A program made the translations under genes and the position numbers. Shown here piece after piece: positions 23,261-35,666 of a stretch of 64,000 nucleotides of DNA; positions within the stretch are counted from its first letter, which is position 1, and every line of letters starts with the position of its first letter. The notes below the pieces were generated by a model. The model was not told the DNA's origin. It made no database searches and was given only the letters and a program-made list of their open reading frames with translations. The stretch is taken from the NCBI GenBank assembly GCA_904066235.2, contig CAJFCV020000002.1, forward strand, positions 5,518,001 to 5,582,000, in the 5' to 3' direction. The DNA is from Bursaphelenchus xylophilus. Lineage: Eukaryota; Nematoda; Chromadorea; Rhabditida; Aphelenchoididae.

Positions 23261-25576
23261 ATGATATCAAGGTACCATGTCTGCAAGTTATTTATAATTT
23301 GCGGGGTCCTCACTTGCATCACCAATTTCCCCTCAGGCTTTACGAATTCGTCGGTGAACACGGCCGTCGATGAATTGAAGCATTTCATCAACCAATCCTA
23401 CAGTTCTCGAGGATGGAATATGACAGAGGGAGCGCAGTCTATTGTGCGGAGTGCCATTTTAAATTGTTGGTTTATTGCACAAGTGGCCGGGTCATTCATT
23501 TCACCTTATATCACTGACAAATACGGGAGGAAATGTATGTTTTGCTGGTAATATTTTTTGTTGGGTATATAAAAAATAATTTTGGAAGCTTTAAGTTATT
23601 TTATGGATGTTAGGATTTAAGCGATGACATAAATCTCCAAGTCTAATAAAATATTCATGTGTAAATAAATGCCATTTCCCTTCTTACTGGCCTATTTTCA
23701 GTCGCTTATCTGTTCTCAACTGCTGTGATGACTGCCGCCTCAGGGCTTCAATTCATCGCCACCTTGACCTCTTTGCCCGAGCTTCTGATGTTGGGCCGTT
23801 TTACGGCCGCACTTTGTTCTCCACTGTCTGATGCCGCGTTGATCCTTTACTTGCAAGTAAGTCCTCCATCTTCTGATTCTAGCTGTTTTCGGTCGCTATC
23901 CATCATTCTGATATTGCTTTAGGAGTGCTCGCCCATCCAATATCGGGGCACCTTCAGTTTTCTCGGAGAGATCGGATATTGTCTGATGTGTGTTCTCGGG
24001 ATGGTGCTGGGGATGAGGGCGGTGCTGGGAAGTTCTCTGCCCAAGATGCTTGGATATTCGATAATCCCAGGCCTGGTTTCGCTGCTTTTCCTTTTTCTGA
24101 TTCCAGAGACCCCAAAGTATCTGATGATTGTAAAGTAAGTCGAGAGATGCCTTTAAAAATAATGGATTATGCTTTAGACATGACAGAAAAGGAGCTCTCG
24201 AATCGCTACAGTTCTTCCAAGGTGAGAAGAAGGAGAACGAACAGTTATTAGACGCCTTTCTTCAAGAGGCCACTCATGATAATAGCAAAAAAAGGTCATC
24301 GATCAAGGTAAGATGGAAAGAGTTGACGTCAAGCGGAGATCATCGCTGGGAATGCCTGGGGCTGTTTGAGAAACTGGTCATGTGCTATTTTACAATAACA
24401 GACATTCCTATTTTCGATTTACCTACAGTAACCTCTCCATTAAATAGTTTTAAGTTTCGTCAAACTACAGTAATCTCGGGGAAGTATTACTTTAAAATTT
24501 AAACTAATAATGCTTTACAATGTTCTCTTTAGTATAATTACCTGTTTTCTGTTTTCAGGAAGTCCTCAAAACATGGCATCTCCGCTTCGCAGTTATCCTG
24601 GCCTGCACGGTGCTGATCTTAACGGTTTCTTTTTACCCTTTCCTCCAATCTTCCACTCTATTTTTCCGACATATTGGAATTAAAGCAGAAATGGCTGAGC
24701 TCTCCTCGACCTTGTTGATGATCGCCTTCACTATTGCCTGTGTTATTGGCTCCTTCTTCATTGATCGGTGGCCTCGGCGGTTCCTCGTCATGGGCTCTGG
24801 ATCTTTGGCCACGGTCTTCTTGACTTTGTTTGTTGTGTTCTCAGTTATGCGATCTCATGGATGGTGGCTAAAATATGGTGCTTTGGGTGCGGTATTTGGA
24901 TACGCCATTACGTTTGGGTAAGTTGGTTTAAAATATTATCCATGGATTTTTGTATGCCTTTGGCAATTTTTATGAATTTTTGAGTCAATGACGGAATCTT
25001 ATCTCAAAGATGTCGTCACTTCTGTCACCACTCACTTGTTTATGACAAGACACTGAAAAAAATAATTGAACGTATATAAAATCTATGAAGAATAATGTTC
25101 GTGAACCCCCGAATCCTTTGATTGTTTCGATTAAATCTCTTTTTCAGAATGGTTTTGGGCCCGATCTCATGGTTTGTCGCGCCTGAACTCGTTTCGCAGC
25201 GTCATCGGTCGACGGTCTTTTGTTTATGCTACGGTATCAACAATGTTCTGATTGCAATCACCAACTTCGCCACCGTTCCACTCTATGACGTAAGTGTAAA
25301 TAATGAGGTCTAATCTTCGTCTAGTTAATCGGAGCTTACACCATGATCCCGTTGTTCATCGTGCCTTCAATTATTTGTTTGGTCGTCATCTATCTCTACC
25401 TCCCGGAGACGTTGGGAAAGGAAACCCACGAGATTGTGAGGGGTATTCGGGACAGAAGGAAACAGTCCGTGGTCCATTCTGAATCCTCATCGGGCACGGA
25501 TTCGGATTCAGATCCCGAGAACGAGCTCCAGGAACTGAAAGAGCACGAAAAGAAACCCGAGATCAGCCTCCCCTAG
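23261..25576 (+). CDS. Major-facilitator sugar transporter, SLC2/GLUT-like (7 exons)
   Basis: A 12-helix plasma-membrane transporter of the sugar-porter branch. The start at 23261 (MISRYHVCKLFIICGVLTC) runs into helix 1. A glycosylated loop follows, then IVRSAILNCWFIAQVAGSFI and the loop-2 motif DKYGRK. Exon 2 has the GRF motif (LLMLGRFTAALCSPLSDAAL). Exon 3 has QYRGTFSFLGEIG, then PETPKYLMIVK, the sugar-porter PESPR site. Helix 7-9 exons contain IDRWPRRFLVMGSG. Exon 6 carries GPISWFVAPELVSQRHR, the GLUT GPIPWF...E...Q..R motif. The last exon has LPETLGKETHEI and an acidic Ser/Asp-rich cytosolic tail of about 50 residues, ending at 25576. The substrate cannot be read from sequence; hexose is most likely. 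It converges with the WDR81 gene. Confidence 0.9.
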
Positions 25577-26169
25577 TGTAACTTTATCTCTCTTCCAATC
25601 TTTCATCTTCTCACCTTTTCTGTATCTTACACTTTTTTAATCTCTGACCAATCCTAATCGGATGGAATTCTGACAAAGACATGTCTCCCGGACAGTGTTT
25701 TAGCTGTAATATTATACACGGCACTGGAAGGAATCTTATATCTGCATTTATGTTGTAAAACGAGTACTACTGATGTCATTAAGGGTCTCAAATATGTTCA
25801 AAATAAAGTATAAATACTTTATTTATATTACATTTTAGTAATAAACTTACAATGGAAGGCTTCCAAGTGCGACGCCCAGATTTTCTTTAAACTTTGCACA
25901 CAGGAATATGCCCCATAAATGAAAGTTTCCCTCGCGCTTTGCAGGCGTATCTGATGTTAGATGTTAAACTACCTTACCGAGGAGAGTACGCGGAGAGCGG
26001 TCAGAGAGTAAGACTTTCGGCCACATCTTTGCCGGTTTCGTGCCGAAGAAATTTTTTTACCTTTTATATAGAAACTTTTTTTTAGCACATGACCAGTTAG
26101 AAAGAATTCATAAAGATCTGTGCCAAGTTTCATCAAAATCTGAGTGGCTCACTTGGAGCACCTTCCTTG

Positions 26170-29100
26170 TTAGCAAGACAATCTGATCATGCCGCTCGAA
26201 GACCCGACCAAGAACATATTGTTCAAATCCAGGGGTGTTATCACAGAAATCTGACCTTGAATGAATTCGGATCTCAACTTGATCTCGCTGTGGCACTTGT
26301 CTCGACAATAAAGCCGCATTCGATTGGCATTGAGGGTCAGGAATTGATCATCAGAACAGCGACACAGGAATTGAGCAACTTCTGGGAGTTTATATTCAGT
26401 CTTCAAACCACTGTCAATCCGCCAAACAGTTACCGAGTGATCGACATAAAGGGACACAAAGTGAGTTTCGTCCAACCATTCTATCTAAAACAACAATTAA
26501 ATTAGAATTTGTACCACACATGCTGCTTACATTGAAAATATCCGTGTTTTGTTGAAAAGATAAGGCCATCAGTTTCCCCGTTCTCGAATCTATTAATGAA
26601 ATGCTCCCATTGCTTAAGGCCACCGCCAGTTTATGCCCTGAGGGTGAAGCAGCAAGGCATTTCAGCCCACTTATATTACTTTGAGGTATTCCGGCAAGGA
26701 AATGACAACTCCAGGATCCCATTCGAAGATCCATTACTCTAAAATAACAATGATCGCACAGTAACTCGTAACTTACCGTATAACTTGATCCGAATTGGAA
26801 CCCGCGACAACCGCATAATTATTAATTTTTTGTAAAGAAACGATCGATTGATCCGAAGATCCCGTTGGCCAATTAGCTTGATGGATCACCGAGCCTCTAA
26901 ACGGATCCCAAACATGAACCGAGCTGTCAGCAGAGACAATCATCGAAGAAACGGGCATAAAGAGGACATCTTGGATGGGTTTAGTGTGATTTCGATAGGT
27001 CCATTGACATTGAGAGGCCTCTTCTGACGTTTTAATCGACCAAACTTTTACGGTTTTATCAGAAGATGCACTGATAAAAGAGTTCTCATTATCCAAGACC
27101 CGGATCTTCTTGACAGTGCCGGTGTGGCCAGAGTAGGTGACAAGATTTATTTGGTCGAAAGTGAGGTTATCCGTGGTAGCTGACAAAGCCGACCTGAATC
27201 GCTGAACCCAATTTTCGGACAAGTGGGGTGAAACATCTGAGCCCATCTTTGAACTAAAAATAATATTACAGAAGTGCGATAATATAAAGAACAGATTGTC
27301 AAAACTTACTGCAACGAGTTGTTAGAGCCAGGATCAAAGTTTGAGGGCATCACTTCTTTGATATGCTCATCACTCATATCTTCTTGAAGGAATAATCGAT
27401 TTCCACTGCCAAAAGAAGCGACGATCGATGACGGTGGGGGTGTTTCCACAACATGAGATAGCTTCAAAATTGAAGATAGTGATTCAAACGGATTCTTTGA
27501 TTGAATTGGGATCACTTTACCATCTTGTAGATCATCCGAGGACTTCATTGCCAAATGAGTCACCAAGACTGGGTCAGGTATCAAATCTATCAGATATTTC
27601 CGCCCGCAAATCCGAGAAAAGGCTTTCAGAAGCAGCAAAGCAAATTCTGGACAAAAAGTAGCGACCAATTGATGAGGAGAGCATTTTCCAACTCTTATTA
27701 CCTCCTTCGAATCTTCCCTTTCTATATCGTATAACATACTGAAAGCGGAGAATAACTTCTGAAGGACCACTTTCATATATCTCTGAACATTCTCTCCACC
27801 TAATCTACATGACAGAAGATGGAATGATCTGATCGCTTTACAGGCCAACAATCTTCTGGAGTCATCAGAGGAGAAGGAAACATTGGGAGACGATAATAAC
27901 CTGGCGATTGGGACGAATATTCGGTCAACAATTAGCTCGTTTAGATCGTCCATTAACTGTTTGTCACTCAAACAATCACAACACGATTGAATCAGCTCCA
28001 TGGATGAGATTAGAGCAGACTCCGAAACCAGGTTCATCCTTCGCAGACCTTGATCGATAATATCCGCACAGTAAGGCAAGTAATGTAAAGTAATCATGGC
28101 TGGGCCATAAATGACAGCAAGATCTATTAAACATCCCACCACTACACGACTGGACTTATCTCCTTCCGTCTCTAGGTCTAGACTCATCTAAAACCAATAC
28201 CAACCATGCATTATATTGTGCTAACATACGAAGCTATCAACAAGACTTACTTCTGTGGCACTAACTTTGGATCTCCTCTGATCAGAAAAACAAAGAGCAA
28301 GCAGTTTCAGAATGTTTGGAGTAATATGCTTTCCAGTCAGGATAGGACCATACCTCTTGGATAACCATAAAATGCTGTCCTTGGACACCTCACTGAGACT
28401 ACTATTAGCTGAGAGTAAAGCTTCGATTACTCGTGGCAGAAAACTATTCAAAAATTCTTTGGTCCCAAACCTGATGGATAATTGGATCAAGAATCTTCTG
28501 TCGAATAACTAAACCAATTGCAGCGTGTAGGTTACCCTACCTTAGCCAGATTTGGGATATTATATTCGAAAAGTCTGGATATTGGAGCCACCAAAATCTT
28601 GACTTCATCCACTCCAGCAAACTCAGATATCCTGTAGAATAACTTTTTACAAACATTAACAGCAAATCGAAGATCTTGAATCAGATCTATGAAATGGTCC
28701 ATCCAAAGAGATCCATAGTCCGAGAATTCCACACAATCCTTGAGGATATCTACTCTTTCCATGTATAATTCTTCGATTTTCATATCTAAGATCTAATTTT
28801 TAATCACCTTAGCGCTTGATTACCATCCTCATTGTAGATTGCATTAGCAAATTCAACATCCAAAGCATGATAAACAGATAAATGGGCGTGGACTGGGAAC
28901 ACCTGGTACGGTAAGAAGAACAAGTTGTAAAAGTTACCCGATAACGAGTATTTCTAAAACAACATATTCAATCTTCCCTTCATTTACATTTAAGTCATTG
29001 TCTTCCTCGGTTACATTCAACAATATCCTGAGGGCTTTCCGAAGATGTCTGGGGATTCTGCTCGGTCTATTGGTCACCAATCCTTGAGCCCTAATGTAAC

Positions 29101-30954
29101 GGTCATCAAAACTGGCATTTGGAGCGAGGTCTCGGCAGAATTCAGGCAAACAGAGCTCAACAATTGTAACCCCAATACTAATCGCACTTTCTTTTACATA
29201 TTCTTTTGTTCCACTCTAAAACAATATAATTTAGTCAACCAAAAGGAGCACTGCTTACATTTTGCTGATAGAATCGAACCAGTAATTCACTCAGATTAAA
29301 GGACTCTCCTGGTTTTATCAGATCACATCGATCAATGGGAAAGTATTCTTCTGGGTATGTCATGGGTAATAACTCCTGACTATTCTTCAATTCTGATTTA
29401 ACTTTTCGTTTTGAATGAGGATTTGTAAATAATTGAACTGCGCCCATCGTCCGATTTTCTGCTAAGATTCGGACGAAACACAAATGCACATTCAAGGCTT
29501 CCACTGCCTCAGGCCCAGATAACTAAAACAATATAACAAAAAAGGGGAGCTTACTAAATAGCCAAACACAAGATCTATCCAATGATGGAGATGGGCTGAG
29601 ACTTCTTCAGATTCAAGCATTTCCCTATGCCATTTAATAAATTCCTCCGGAGTTTTTGTCCATTCAGGTAACTGGAGATCTGGAAGATCATTATGGATCG
29701 ATTTGAAGATGGTGGGATCGTCGAAAAACTCGGGGACACATTCATCAGGGGTTGTTTCAAATAACCTAGCCATATTTGCAGGATAAGCTTCCGGGAGCCA
29801 CTAGAATTAAACAATTTTAGGTCAGTGTTACGTAATATTACGTCATAAATTGCATAATCATTACCTGCTTTCTCACAAATCTCAGTAAATTTTCCTTGGA
29901 CTCCATTCTCGCCCTGTACATTGTATAACTGAGTTCGGAGAGTAATTCCGGAATGTGATGTGCTGGTTGTCTTTTATATTGTTCGATCAATTGGGTATCT
30001 CCTTTTTGAATTCGATATTTACTCTTGGTCAAATCTCTGAATCCGCCATCTGGAGACGTGAAGTCTACCACCCAAGGGAATATCGGATGTTTATGAGGAT
30101 CACCGTGAATTCGACCTAAACATAAAATAAAACTGAATCAACATACCAGAGAACTGATTCAGAATCATAATATAATCATAATTAGAAATCTCCCAGTTCG
30201 TCCAAGCCCGTGAAATCTCCCATAATCTACTGTAATCCACTTCCGAAGATTTCTTTTTTATAATATCATTTTTTCTTTCAACCGCTGAGAAGTTTTGTTC
30301 CTTTAGAAGTTTTTCTAAAGATACCATTAACCATAAATTGGGATCAGAATCGATGATATGAGTTGAGAATATTGGATAAACGGATCTGGATGAGAGCACG
30401 TCATAAATGTTCAACAGTTGATGGATTAACAAGTTAAAACCCTAAAAAAATCAAGAGGTAGTTGCTACTTACCGGGGAATCAGTTTTGATAGTTTGAAAG
30501 GAATGTAAAGCATAAGAATGTAGACTTTCATTATGATAATCACCATTAAACACCAATCGAATACTTTTCCACAGCTCCAAGAAGCATATCGCAGGTCTGA
30601 TGTGGCTCAGAAATCCATTTTTACGATAGGTTACATCGGTTTGAAGATCCGGGGAAACTTTTACCCAACTGATCCCAAAAAATTCGGCGATCCTTTTGAA
30701 AACTTCCACGTCATTAGCCAACAAATGGTCGTCTTTGGCGGCAATTGGGCCCGCATTTTGATCATACCTAAAAAGGAAAACTCAAAGAAAGTAAAGACTT
30801 ACAAGGAGGTAGCAAGAACTGTTTCATGCAGTTTTTTCGCTTTTAGAGTGACAATCTCCACCAGAATCTTCGTTTTATCCCGATTCACTTCAACACAGCC
30901 ATCTTCCGCATTAACACATTGCTTAGCAATTATCTCCACAACGTTAATTTCCAT
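26170..30954 (-). CDS. sorf-2: WDR81 homologue (BEACH domain + WD40 repeats), SORF-2-like
   Basis: WDR81 works with WDR91 on early endosomes to lower class III PI 3-kinase (Vps34/Beclin) activity and promote endosome maturation. About fourteen exons give roughly 1,400 residues. The start [14 protein letters not shown] at 30954 keeps frame with exon 2. The BEACH domain spans about 30200-29260: [48 protein letters not shown], then [40 protein letters not shown] and [13 protein letters not shown]. This last block is the diagnostic WDR81 variant of BEACH. A long helical middle region follows. C-terminal WD40 repeats begin near 27150 ([38 protein letters not shown]) and run to TAA 26170-26172. It starts only 165 bp from the divergent Rubicon gene. 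Confidence 0.88.
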
Positions 30955-31119
30955 TCAAACATTGAATTACTCCTTCTGTCAATTTTTTTACAAAAGTTTT
31001 TACAAAATCTTTTTTTTTTATTTTTTGTCAATAATTGCGAAGACGAAATGTCACAATTGACTTCGCAAAAAATTATTTTTCGGAAAAATATGCGAAAGAT
31101 TTTTTTGTATTCACTAGTC
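30955..31119. promoter_or_regulatory. Shared divergent promoter of sorf-2 and rub-1, with an inverted repeat
   Basis: Only about 165 bp separate the WDR81 start (30954, minus) from the chosen Rubicon start (31120, plus). The gap is AT-rich and contains TTGCGAAG (31035-31042) and its exact complement CTTCGCAA (31061-31068), each flanked outside by AT-rich AATAATT / AATTATT. This is a candidate symmetric protein-binding site. In-frame ATGs for Rubicon also exist at 31048 and 31090, which would narrow the gap further. Confidence 0.55.
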
Positions 31120-34100
31120 ATGAGTGATGTGCTACAAAGAGCAAAGAATAGAATAAGGAAAGAATTGGAGGCCACAGTAAAGGCTGTTGTGACAGAAGAT
31201 GCTGCTGGTAAAATATCAAGGTAAGAATTGTATGTTTAGTTGTTATCAATTGTTTAGAGAAGTGAATCAGGCGGTTTGCAATGCAATTGAAGCAATATTC
31301 ATTCACGGATTGAAAGATGCGTTCTTCTTGAAAGGATCACGATATTCAAAATATCCGGAGCCGGTAAAAATTCTTTTGAATCTAATTATTATCTTTTCTT
31401 TTAGAACTTTTGGCCATTTGTTTCCAAATTTACCCATCGAAGTATTCAGTCACAGATCAGCTCGCAGAATCAGATTAAAAATGAAATTGGAAAGGGACGA
31501 ACATGGATTCGGATTGTGTTAAACGACGGTGCTCTCGAACATTATGTATCTATGATTACCAAGGATACTCAGCAATTACAGTATGTTTAACTTGGAATTT
31601 GAACGGTCTTTCTTTAGACAGTTTTATAACGACTCAGCTTTCCTGAGGGATGGAGATAAGGTTGAAACCTTGATTGGATATCTGAAAGCTTTGGCCAAGG
31701 TTTCTTTGAATGCCCCAACCAACTCCACATTCCTCAATACTTGGACACCGACACCCTTAGTTTTAGCGGGACTAGTTCAGGAGAAGTCAGTTAAAGGCAA
31801 GTATATTCTTATATTTATATATTTTCTGATTTTAGTGTCTAACTTAATGTCGCCCAAAAAGGATGTGGAAGCCGGCAATCCGGTTTTAAATCTTCTGTCA
31901 CCTAAAACGCTTTCCTTGAAAGGGTCAAGAAGTTCGCTGCAAAGTAAAGGTAAGAGATTCGTCGATAATTTAATTATTTTTTAGAAGACGACGAGCGTTC
32001 TTCAGTTTATTCTCATCCATCTATCGTCGACAATGAGCTTGACACTCCCACAACGTCCGAAGTTTCCACCGAAGTATGTTTTTGCTGATTGTGTTCGCTT
32101 TGGATTTAACCGTGTTATGGAGGAGATTGTGTCCGTTTTTGTCCTTTTTAGTCCCCACTTCTAGAGGCCTATTTTTGCCCACAGACCGGTTCTATCCCCA
32201 TTCCGGTTGTGGCAGCGCACATTGGGAATCAATCGGAGTTTCTTATGGTGCAAACTGCAAAGTTATTTAGGTACTATTAGCTCGTGATACATATAGTACG
32301 AGGTAAAAATTAGGCCAGAAGGCATTAATGCTGTTGTTTTGGTGCCTGGCACTGATCAAAAGATTCATTTCTGGCAAAAAATAAGTTTGTGCTGTATAGT
32401 ACCAAGGGTTAAAAATGTGTTTTTTAAACAGTATGAGAGACCAACACCTTATGGCATAATTTTCACCTCGTGCTAAGTAGTATCAAGTGCTAATAGTACC
32501 TCAGTTACTTTGGATTTTGTACAATAAAAAACTCTGAATTATACCATGTGCCCCCGACTATGACCGGCTCGGGGACATAACCCGGGTTGGAGACAATAAC
32601 ATCCCTATGGTTATGGATTATGTTGTTTTCCTTTAATGTTCATTTCTATTGTTAATTTTAGGTAATTGTACAACGATCAAAGGGACGACGGAGATATATG
32701 AGTCACAGTAGCAGTGAAGGGCAGTCTCTCTACTCTCTTTCAAATTCATCATCCATGCAAAAATTAACTGATGAACAGGAAGAAAAAGAAACAGTTATGC
32801 CGGCTGTTTATGTACAATCAAAAATAGACTCAAAAGACGGGGATTCTTTGCAACTGGGCGCCGTTGACAAACAGCATGATGTCAAACAATTGGAAGCAAC
32901 AACTTCTGGGAAGTTTGTAAGTATTATTTTTTATTGCTTTAATTTTCGTTACAGGTTCCCACTTTGAAAGAAGATGATGACAGGGCGACGATAGGTGATG
33001 GCATGGCTGTTCAACAATCTCAAGAGCATCCTTCGCTCTCATTTGACATAGCCGCTTCCTCGATGAAGGAGTTTATCAATGACTTGGAACCTGAAGTTCA
33101 ATTAAAGAAATCTCAAGAGCTGATTGAAACCAATTTTGGGGATGATCCAAGTCCCTATGATGACTCGGTTGATGAGAAATCATTGAAGTTGGAGGCCAAT
33201 GAAGAGACCTCGCCCAATGAAGTGTATGTGCCTGTCAATTGCGGTAATTCTCTTGTCGGAAAAGGTTGGCAGATCTCTGAATCTTCAATGTCCAGCGCCG
33301 CCTCTTCATTAAACGGTTCTGAACATTTGATTCCCTTTGGCGAGGCGATGAGAGAAGTAATGCACCATCAAGAATCAGTAGGTCCTTTATTTTTTTAAAT
33401 TTATTAGTCATTACTTTTGTTTATTTTCGAAAATATATTATTTTAGATCGAATCGAAGAGCGATTTGGACGAGAGATCTTCTGAGATGTTCGAAGTGAGT
33501 TTAAATAAGAGCGGAACTGAATTTTGTTTTTCCAGAAAGAAGAACCAGTTATAATAGAAGCCGGAGAATTGCCTGACTTGGCGGAAACTAACGAGTTAAG
33601 CCGAGAAAAGGAGCTGTACCATACTTTAATTACGATTCCTATAGAAAAAGGGCTCGATTCACAGGGATTCAGATGCCCCAACTGTAGACGATCTATTGGA
33701 GCTTCTTTTGGGACCTATAGATTATGTAATTTTGATGGATTACATTACTGTGAACATTGTTTCAAAAGATTTGTGGAATGTCCAATCCCGGCAAGAATAA
33801 TGTTCAATTGGGATCATCGGCCAAGAGCGATCACGAGGACGGCCTTTGAGACTCTTCAAGGGGTTTATGAAAAGCCTTTATTCCAAGTCAACGAGATCAA
33901 TCGCTTGTTATATACGCAAGCAGAGGATTTGGATAAAATCCGGAGATTAAGGGAGAAGTTGAGTCTGGTTTCCATGTATTTGTTGTCATGCAAACAGTCA
34001 GTCGCTGAAGATTTGAAACGAAGATTGTGGCCGAATGATTACTTACACACGGATATTCATTTGTATTCGATAAAAGTAAGTGATGCTTAATGGTTTTTGT

Positions 34101-34428
34101 TTTTTTAGGATCTCGAGAATATCCCGACAGGAGTATTGGAAAGGCGATTGAATACTGTCATCAACTTTGCTGTCGAACATGTTGCTTCTTGTGTGTTATG
34201 CATCCAGAAGGGATTTATTTGTGAGATCTGTAACTCGAGGAAAGTAATTTATTCATTCCAAACGGAGACCACTTTCAGAGTAAGTATAAGGTCAATTATA
34301 ATGTTACTTTTTAGTGTAAAAAGTGCTTCTCTGTGTATCACAAAACCTGTATGGAAGGCAAAGAATGTCCTCGATGTCTTCGCCAAAAGAAAAACGAGCA
34401 ACGGCTCAGGCAAATGGAGTCGTTCTAG
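31120..34428 (+). CDS. rub-1: Rubicon homologue (RUN domain + Rubicon-homology zinc domain)
   Basis: Rubicon is a negative regulator of the Vps34-Beclin-UVRAG complex and of late autophagy; its C-terminal zinc domain binds Rab7. Exon 1 (31120-31220) joins exon 2 at 31258. The RUN domain spans about 31260-31790: VCNAIEAIFIHGLKDAFFLK, WIRIVLNDGALEHYVSMITK, QQFYNDSAFLRDGDKVETLI. The middle is Ser/acidic and probably disordered. The C-terminal Rubicon-homology domain (about 33640-34428) starts QGFRCPNCRRSIG, continues LCNFDGLHYCEHCF and helical LLYTQAEDLDKIRRLREKL, and ends with Cys pairs C-V-L-C, CEIC, CKKC, H-K-T-C and CPRC, stop TAG 34426-34428. An element of about 230 bp sits in the intron after 32072. 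Head-to-head with sorf-2. Confidence 0.88.
32270..32500. mobile_element. Imperfect inverted-repeat element (MITE), about 230 bp, in a rub-1 intron
   Basis: The left end GGTACTATTAGCTCGTGATA and the right-end complement GGTACTATTAGCACTTGATA begin inverted repeats that continue with gaps for about 55 bp (ACGAGGTAAAAATTAGGCC against ACGAGGTGAAAATTATGCC). Flanking bases are TTA on the left and TCA on the right, which could be a decayed 3-bp duplication as in Harbinger/PIF elements. No coding frame is present. The element explains the unusual length of this intron. Confidence 0.7.
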
Positions 34429-35666
34429 TCGATGCTTTATTTTATAACAAAGGCGTTCTATTTTGTGCTATTTCATAATAGATGCCAAAACTGTAAATAA
34501 GTACTAATCTTTGGTTTGTACCTAGTATTCATATTGTAACATCTAATGTTAGCGGGTATTTGCTGTCTTCTCACATATCACGGTGGAATAAATGCTTATT
34601 TATAATATTTTAATTTGAATATTCATGTTTTTAAATTTTCTTGAAATTTGTATACTGATCCGATTTTGGATTGTCACAAGCTTGTCATCAGTATGACTAA
34701 TGGATTGCTGCGCCTCCAATTGCAAACAGTCGGCAGGGATATCCCGGTATTACTCATCACACGTAAAGTAAACGTTCCTCTTCTTCACCGCTTGTTGTTT
34801 GTCCGATCGCCAGGTGCAGTAGCCAAACGGGAGAACCTAAGGTCGCCGTTACTATGGCGAGACGGACAGTAAGAGAGGAAGGGGATTAAACCCGCGCGGA
34901 GACCGAGATCAAATAGGTTAAACGAAGAGCGTATTCAAATTTGGGCGCTCTCGGTTTTAGGGTCTCCAAATGTAAAGTAAAGTCGATTTCGTGGGTCTGT
35001 AAATTGACTTTAGACCGGGGGAATTTTGATGCAATTAAAATCTTTATGGCTGGGAACGGGAATGTGACCTTAGAACAATGGAATCTTGAGGTTCATTAGC
35101 TTTCATCATCCTTTTTTCACGTCGAAATTGCGCGGAGAACGTCGTAAAGATACGTCATCAATGGTTGCGCAATCATATTACGATAAAAAAAAAGCGATTG
35201 CTCTGCAGGATCGGTTGAATAAGCATGCGGCTCTTTTTTCGGTGGGAAAGATTTGTAAAAAAGCATGACGGCAGTTTGCTTAACATTACTGGCTAACAGT
35301 TACAGGGCACGTTTTAATTGGTCTCGAGAAATAAAAAACGATCGGAAAAGAAAGGGAAAGCATGCTTATAGCCGGGTACATAAATACAAAACAAATTTGT
35401 GTTTCAGGGGGCGATAAGGTGGACTTTTTCCCTTTCCCCTCCAAAACAACGCCCTAAAGGTCGTCGGGGGGAGAAAATCGGTTGGCAGCAAGATGAAGGA
35501 GGCGATGGACCGTCTTTTCCGAAGGGGGAAGGGAGCGCTCATGGCAGTCGATTTCCATAACTGGCTTCGCACAAATTTTTTATCTTTTCCGAGAGTCCCG
35601 CTGACTCATCTGTCCCTCTTAATTGCAGGTTATGTCATGCCTCTGGCCGATTGATTGCGCAACAAA
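34429..35666. other. Intergenic between rub-1 and the Melted gene
   Basis: The first part is rub-1 3' UTR; an AATAAA lies near 34587. The rest is moderately GC-rich sequence without a recognisable gene, RNA or repeat. The last few hundred bases probably hold the Melted promoter and 5' UTR. Confidence 0.5.
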
